Positions 14,061 through 14,482 of a DNA stretch of 14,482 nucleotides are shown here, in pieces; the stretch's first letter is position 1; every line of letters begins with the position of its first letter. A program made the translations under genes and the position numbers. This DNA is from an uncultured Bacilli bacterium (lineage in GTDB: Bacteria > Bacillota_I > Bacilli_A > RF39 > UBA660), in contig CAKOQV010000030.1 of NCBI GenBank assembly GCA_934101345.1, positions 1-14,482 on the forward strand. The letters are read 5' to 3'. The notes under the pieces are model-generated. The model made no database searches, was not told the origin of the DNA, and saw only the letters and a list, made by a program, of their open reading frames with translations.

Positions 14061-14248
14061 TTTACTGATTTATATAATTGCTTACCTGAATATAAAAAAC
14101 AAGTAGAAAATGTTGACGGATACAAAGTAGAAAATAACTTATCTACATTTAAAATACTTCTGATGTAGTCATAGCAAATTGTTTTGATGAGGAACTAGAA
14201 GATGTAAAATATAAAGTATATACTAGAGATTTATTTAGAATCAATTAA
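14061..14248 (+). pseudogene. C-terminal remnant of UDP-glucose 6-dehydrogenase
   Basis: Two frames joined by a one-base shift at the AAAA run 14151-14154 encode a degraded protein end. The first (from 14061) contains KVENNLSTFK. The second (from 14153) reads TSDVVIANCFDEELEDVK, then VYTRDLF, and stops at TAA 14246-14248. The pattern of S-DVI-AN, EEL-DV and a final YTRDLF is the characteristic C-terminus of UDP-glucose/GDP-mannose dehydrogenases (Ugd), which oxidise UDP-glucose to UDP-glucuronate. Only about 60 of the roughly 390 residues remain, there is a stop codon at 14049-14051 just upstream, and no catalytic Cys region is present, so it cannot be functional. Confidence 0.7.
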
Positions 14249-14307
14249 AAAAATGAGTAAACTTGTTTTTTAAGTATTATATATTTTTAAAAAAATATAA
14301 AATATAT

Positions 14308-14336
14308 TTGGATTTTTATAATTATTATAGTATAAT
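14308..14336 (+). promoter_or_regulatory. Promoter of the right-end membrane protein gene
   Basis: TTGGAT (14308-14313), 17 bases, then a perfect TATAAT (14331-14336). The leader before the AGGAGGA ribosome binding site at 14344-14350 would be only a few bases long. Confidence 0.65.
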
Positions 14337-14357
14337 AAATTAAAGGAGGAATAATGT

Positions 14358-14482
14358 ATGTCTAAAATTGACAAAAATAAGAAAAAAATTATTGCTATTA
14401 TATCTGGTATTATATTAATTGCTATAATTATTTTCTTACTATGGTTTTTCAATCGAAAGTTTGATGTCACTTTTGATTTGAA
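14358..14482 (+). CDS. N-terminus of a membrane-anchored surface protein (cut by window end)
   Basis: ATG 14358 lies seven bases after AGGAGGA. The ATG at 14354 gives only three codons before a stop. The 41 visible residues begin with a Lys-rich stretch, followed by an Ile/Leu-rich membrane segment (about residues 11-31, ending LLWFF) and then NRKFDVTFDL at the outer face. The last residues resemble the first strand of Flg_new/InlB-type beta-grasp repeats (V-T-F-D-x-N-G-G), so this may be a repeat-containing surface protein, but too little is visible to be sure. Confidence 0.7.
   Translation, partial: MSKIDKNKKKIIAIISGIILIAIIIFLLWFFNRKFDVTFDL

Noticed and set aside
14270..14470. Minus-strand 66-codon ORF at the right end
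   Set aside because: It is the antisense shadow of the promoter, ribosome binding site and membrane segment of the plus-strand gene at 14358.

Overview
The window is AT-rich (by eye well under 35% GC) and reads cleanly with the standard bacterial code. Consensus sigma-A promoters, AGGAGG-type ribosome binding sites, Rho-independent terminators, a T-box leader and a SpoVS homologue place it in a low-GC, Gram-positive, probably endospore-forming Bacillota genome. A lower rank cannot be fixed from the sequence. All eleven complete genes end in TAA (7) or TAG (4), and tryptophans in the recognised genes are TGG, so there is no sign that UGA is recoded.

Left part (1-3300): a few codons of an unidentified gene converge on a PdaA-type peptidoglycan deacetylase on the minus strand. 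The deacetylase ORF runs upstream far past its first ATG, into an Ig-like domain and a membrane anchor, with no conventional start codon. Divergent from it is a two-gene unit: a BclA-like collagen-repeat surface protein, followed one base later by a GT2 glycosyltransferase with a TPR-like tail. This pairing resembles the bclA3-sgtA arrangement of Clostridioides difficile. With spoVS near the right end it suggests a spore-envelope theme.

Middle (3300-8170): a hairpin-rich intergenic stretch that may be a small RNA, a shared terminator, tRNA-Cys on the minus strand, and the 23S pseudouridine synthase rluB. Next come two genes of unknown function, each with its own strong promoter. One is a large membrane protein with internal repeats, preceded by a 19-codon ORF in the same frame. 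The other is a cytoplasmic protein with a transglutaminase-like Cys-His-Asp core.

Right part (7900-14482): a consensus promoter and an isoleucine T-box drive a type-2 isoleucyl-tRNA synthetase. Then come rpoZ (RNA polymerase omega), an operon of a two-TM/CHAP fusion protein and an LppM-like lipoprotein, and spoVS. The following ~700 bases hold only decayed coding fragments, including a frameshifted C-terminus of UDP-glucose 6-dehydrogenase. The window ends inside a small membrane protein gene. Several terminators on this side are so compact that they contain the stop codon of the gene they end.
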